NCBI GenBank assembly: GCA_017544185.1
Contig: JAFYEQ010000130.1
Span: 1 to 8,364 of the forward strand
Origin: Oscillospiraceae bacterium
GTDB taxonomy: Bacteria > Bacillota > Clostridia > Oscillospirales > Ruminococcaceae
Length of the DNA stretch: 8,364 bases
Direction: 5' to 3'
Under the pieces are notes generated by a model. The model saw only the letters and a program-made list of their open reading frames with translations. It searched no databases and was not told the origin of the DNA. Position numbers and translations under genes: made by a program. Shown in pieces: positions 6,090 to 8,364 of the stretch; positions within the stretch are counted from its first letter, which is position 1; every line of letters begins with the position of its first letter.

Positions 6090-6117
6090 TAAGTTATATT
6101 CGTTTTATACTACCTGT

Positions 6118-6146
6118 ATTATATACCATTATGTAACATTTGTCAA
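6118..6146 (-). promoter_or_regulatory. Sigma-A promoter of the riboswitch-pilin transcript
   Basis: On the minus strand TTGACA (6141-6146) and TATAAT (6118-6123) are separated by exactly 17 bases, a perfect consensus. Transcription should start near 6111, about 40 bases before the aptamer, giving a leader of about 295 bases to the pilin ATG. Such a strong promoter fits a gene controlled mainly after initiation by the riboswitch. Confidence 0.93.
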
Positions 6147-6249
6147 GCGAATATGCGAAATTTGCACCTGAAAAAACAAATATTCTATATATTTTACAAT
6201 CAGAGAGCTGATATTTGTATAGATCGACCAAATATAAACGTAAACGATG

Positions 6250-6291
6250 ATAAAAAACAAGAGCACCTTGTTTTCACACGGTGCTCTTGTT
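6250..6291 (-). terminator. Intrinsic terminator of the ABC exporter operon
   Basis: AACAAGAGCACC (6256-6267) pairs perfectly over 12 bp with GGTGCTCTTGTT (6280-6291) around a 12-base loop. On the minus strand the stem runs into a U tract from the A run at 6252-6257. It lies 36 bases after the ATPase stop and closes the operon before the pilin promoter. Confidence 0.92.
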
Positions 6292-6327
6292 GTGCTATAA
6301 AAGTCCCCGAGATCATGCCATCGCCTA

Positions 6328-7002
6328 TCAGCCTACCAGCTTGCCGCTGTCCAGACGGATGATGCGTCCGCCGTATGTAGCCGTATCAGGGGAGTGGGTC
6401 CCCTGCAGGAGGGTCATCTTCTTCTCCTCATTGATGCGCTTGAACAGCTCCATGATCTCGGCGGTGGACTTTGTATCCAGATTTCCCGTAGGCTCGTCAG
6501 CCAAGAGTATATCAGGCTCGGAGAGCACTGCCCTTGCTATGGATACTCTCTGCTGCTGACCGCCCGAGAGCTGGGAGGGCTTGGACTTGCGTTTTGCGGT
6601 GAGCCCCGTGATATCGAGTATCTCTTCCAGCTTCTCGCGATAGCCGGGCACGTTCTTGCCCGCCATCTTGATCGGGAGAAGTATATTGTCCTCCACGGAC
6701 AGGTTCTGTATCAGGTTGTAGAACTGGAACACGAAGCCGATCTTTGCAAGGCGCAGAGCGGACATCTCCGCCTCCTTCATACCCGTCATCAATGTGCCGT
6801 CGATATAGATATTGCCCTCGTACTGGGTGTCCAGCCCGCCTATGAGGTACAGCAGCGTGGACTTGCCGCTGCCGGATTCTCCCATGAGCGATGCGAACTC
6901 GCCCTTCTCTATCTCCAGAGACACGTCGGTAAGTACCTTTGTCTCAGCCTCTCCTGTGCCGAATGTCTTGCTGACATGCTCTACTTTCATTATCGGTGCC
7001 AT
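6328..7002 (-). CDS. ABC transporter ATP-binding protein, MacB/LolD type
   Basis: A 224-residue cytoplasmic ATPase of the MacB/LolD (peptide, lipoprotein or macrolide export) group, full length. Walker A is GESGSGKST (41-49), the Q-loop Gln93 is in VFQFYNLI, the signature is LSGGQQQR (145-152), Walker B is ILLADE (165-170), the D-loop is NLD (174-176) and the switch His203 is in GTHSPD. The His region reads THSPDTATYGGRII rather than the commoner THDPE form, but the His itself is kept. AAAGGAG lies five bases before the ATG and overlaps the stop of the upstream permease, so the two are coupled in one operon. It energises the FtsX-type permease; substrate unknown. Confidence 0.95.
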   Translation of the reverse strand: MAPIMKVEHVSKTFGTGEAETKVLTDVSLEIEKGEFASLMGESGSGKSTLLYLIGGLDTQYEGNIYIDGTLMTGMKEAEMSALRLAKIGFVFQFYNLIQNLSVEDNILLPIKMAGKNVPGYREKLEEILDITGLTAKRKSKPSQLSGGQQQRVSIARAVLSEPDILLADEPTGNLDTKSTAEIMELFKRINEEKKMTLLQGTHSPDTATYGGRIIRLDSGKLVG

Positions 7003-7012
7003 ATGGTCTCCT

Positions 7013-8364
7013 TTACTCGTATTTGAGTTCCATCGCGGTATTCATTTTTTTAAGGCTCTTTATCGGTGTCAGTGACGTCAGCATAGTTATGATCCAGAGG
7101 ATCAGTATGCATCCGAACAGCGCAGAGAATTCAAGATCTACGTATATCCCCATCTGCGACAGTATGAATATCCTGGATATCAGCGCTGATACAGGTATGC
7201 ATATAACAGCAGCCATCAGGCAGGATATGCCGAAGAGCAATGCGTTCTCTATGAGTATCATGCGTATGATCTTTGAGCGGGAGCATGCGCAGGAGTGGAG
7301 CATAGCATACTCCTTCTTGCGGGCGGCGAAGCCTATCACCTGATTGCCGGAGATACCGATAAGGGTCAGCACCACCGATGCGATCATCACGCCCAGCATA
7401 CCGCCTGTAAGGACATTGCTATCCTGCTTGGACTCCTCATCATATTCCGCCATGGTCTGTACCTTCTCGCCCTTGGTGAAGGTGGGCTCCAGCGCCGCTT
7501 TCAGAGACGCGGGATCGGAGGAGCGTATAAGCATCGCCGATACCGTATCGGGGAACAGGTCCTTGTAGAGATCGTTGGATATTATGATCTGTCCGATGCT
7601 GCCGAACTCGGTCTTATCCGTCACCTTGGTGAGAGTGAGCTCTTTCTTTATGGGGAATATGCCGTCGGAGTGGAACGTGAGCGTGATGCTGTCTCCCACA
7701 CCGATCCCCATCTTATCGGCGGCGGGACGGTCCGCGATGAACTCTGTCTTGCCGAGCTCATTGGGAAGCTCTCCCACTGCCTTGTAGGCGGTGCTGTCGG
7801 GAAGGGACAATACCTCAAAGGGGTTGAAGCTCACGCTCTCATCATAGGAGACATTGTCGCTGACCCGATAGAGATACTCGATATCATCGACGCCCTCGGT
7901 CTCCTCGATATAGTCGTACTTGTCGGTCTTGAGAGATGCTTCGCTTATGACTATGTCTGTATCGTATACGGGGCTCTCGAGCGCTGTCAGTATGGAGCTG
8001 GCCATGATCGATATGGCAGTAGCTGCTGCTACTGCAGATACAGCCAGTACCGCATTGCCCGAGTTGGGCTTCTTAGATCCCGTCTCGGTGGCAGCCAGCT
8101 CCGCTACGGGCATGCCCCTCTTTCCGAAGAACTTTGCCAGTGCCCATGTGATCTTGCGGACTATGAACTGTATCATGAGACCGCTGCCGACTATGAGCAG
8201 CAGTACAGCAAGGCTCGACAGGTACAGATCTTTGAAGGCAAAGCCCAGTACCAGTCCGGCTGCTATAAATACCGCGCCCACTATGGTCTTCGGCAGAGAC
8301 AGCCGATACTCGCTGTCGCGGTTCTCGAATATGATATCACGTATGGAGGTCTTTACTGCCTTCA
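7013..8364 (-). CDS. FtsX-family ABC transporter permease (5' end outside window)
   Basis: The frame is open from the window edge (8364) to the stop at 7013, 449 residues of a longer membrane protein; its true start lies beyond the window. A GTG at 8279-8281 is internal. From the visible N-end: KAVKTSIRDIIFENR, two membrane helices within TIVGAVFIAAGLVLG and LAVLLLIVGSGLMI, a third in VLAVSAVAAATAISIM, then a roughly 200-residue extracytoplasmic domain rich in Asp and Glu, and three closing helices (TGGMLGVMIASVVLTLIG, LLFGISCLMAAVICI, ALFGCILILWIITML) forming a C-terminal FtsX/MacB permease domain. The pattern fits the C-terminal half of a two-module permease of about 800 residues. It precedes its ATPase by 10 bases. 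The substrate is not evident; antimicrobial peptide or lipid export is a family-level guess. Confidence 0.9.
   Translation of the reverse strand, partial: KAVKTSIRDIIFENRDSEYRLSLPKTIVGAVFIAAGLVLGFAFKDLYLSSLAVLLLIVGSGLMIQFIVRKITWALAKFFGKRGMPVAELAATETGSKKPNSGNAVLAVSAVAAATAISIMASSILTALESPVYDTDIVISEASLKTDKYDYIEETEGVDDIEYLYRVSDNVSYDESVSFNPFEVLSLPDSTAYKAVGELPNELGKTEFIADRPAADKMGIGVGDSITLTFHSDGIFPIKKELTLTKVTDKTEFGSIGQIIISNDLYKDLFPDTVSAMLIRSSDPASLKAALEPTFTKGEKVQTMAEYDEESKQDSNVLTGGMLGVMIASVVLTLIGISGNQVIGFAARKKEYAMLHSCACSRSKIIRMILIENALLFGISCLMAAVICIPVSALISRIFILSQMGIYVDLEFSALFGCILILWIITMLTSLTPIKSLKKMNTAMELKYE

Noticed and set aside
6147..6249. AT-rich stretch between the pilin promoter and the ABC operon terminator
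   Set aside because: Short CAAATAT/ATATTTG inverted copies are present, but spacing and base composition make chance likely; no gene or RNA motif found.

Overview
The window looks like chromosomal DNA from a Gram-positive Clostridia member. The best guess is Ruminococcus or a close Oscillospiraceae relative. This rests on moderately high GC with frequent ATA isoleucine codons, AGGAG-type ribosome binding sites, consensus TTGACA/TATAAT promoters, and families typical of that group (PheB-like ACT protein next to hom, SPFH plus Arc-like pair, type IV pilin-like protein, c-di-GMP-I riboswitch). The genus call is inference. No tRNA, rRNA, CRISPR array, transposase or phage gene was seen.

Layout. 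(1) 29-1263, plus strand: an SPFH/band 7 membrane protein and a small Arc-like ribbon-helix-helix protein whose start codon overlaps the SPFH stop. (2) 1266-1300: a bidirectional terminator shared with the convergent operon. (3) 1317-3056, minus strand: an ACT-domain regulator of the UPF0735/PheB family followed by homoserine dehydrogenase, read from a consensus promoter at 3109-3137. (4) 3197-4860, plus strand: a cysteine hydrolase of the isochorismatase family and two unrelated GNAT acetyltransferases, read from a divergent extended -10 promoter. (5) 4861-5063: convergent intergenic DNA holding a GC-rich palindromic repeat and the terminator of the pilin gene. (6) 5064-6146, minus strand: a solitary type IV pilin-like gene behind a leader of about 295 nt. 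The leader starts at a perfect consensus promoter, then carries a 21-nt perfect palindrome, a c-di-GMP-I (GEMM-I) riboswitch aptamer and a likely intrinsic terminator. (7) 6250-8364, minus strand: an ABC exporter pair, with an FtsX-type permease cut by the window edge and its MacB/LolD-type ATPase, ending in a strong terminator.

The 511-base gene-free stretch 5817-6327 is therefore mostly the pilin leader and promoter. Within it, 6147-6249 is AT-rich and shows nothing I can name.

How the parts work together. The most informative unit is the riboswitch and pilin: a second messenger that generally governs the motile-to-sessile switch is placed directly upstream of a surface-fibre or pseudopilin gene. 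The aptamer keeps the equivalents of the ligand-contacting bases but has a strongly shortened P3 arm without a visible tetraloop receptor. The hom operon belongs to the aspartate-family amino acid pathway (threonine and methionine branch). The hydrolase-GNAT-GNAT operon has no assignable substrate. The ABC pair resembles MacB-like exporters of peptides, lipids or antimicrobials.
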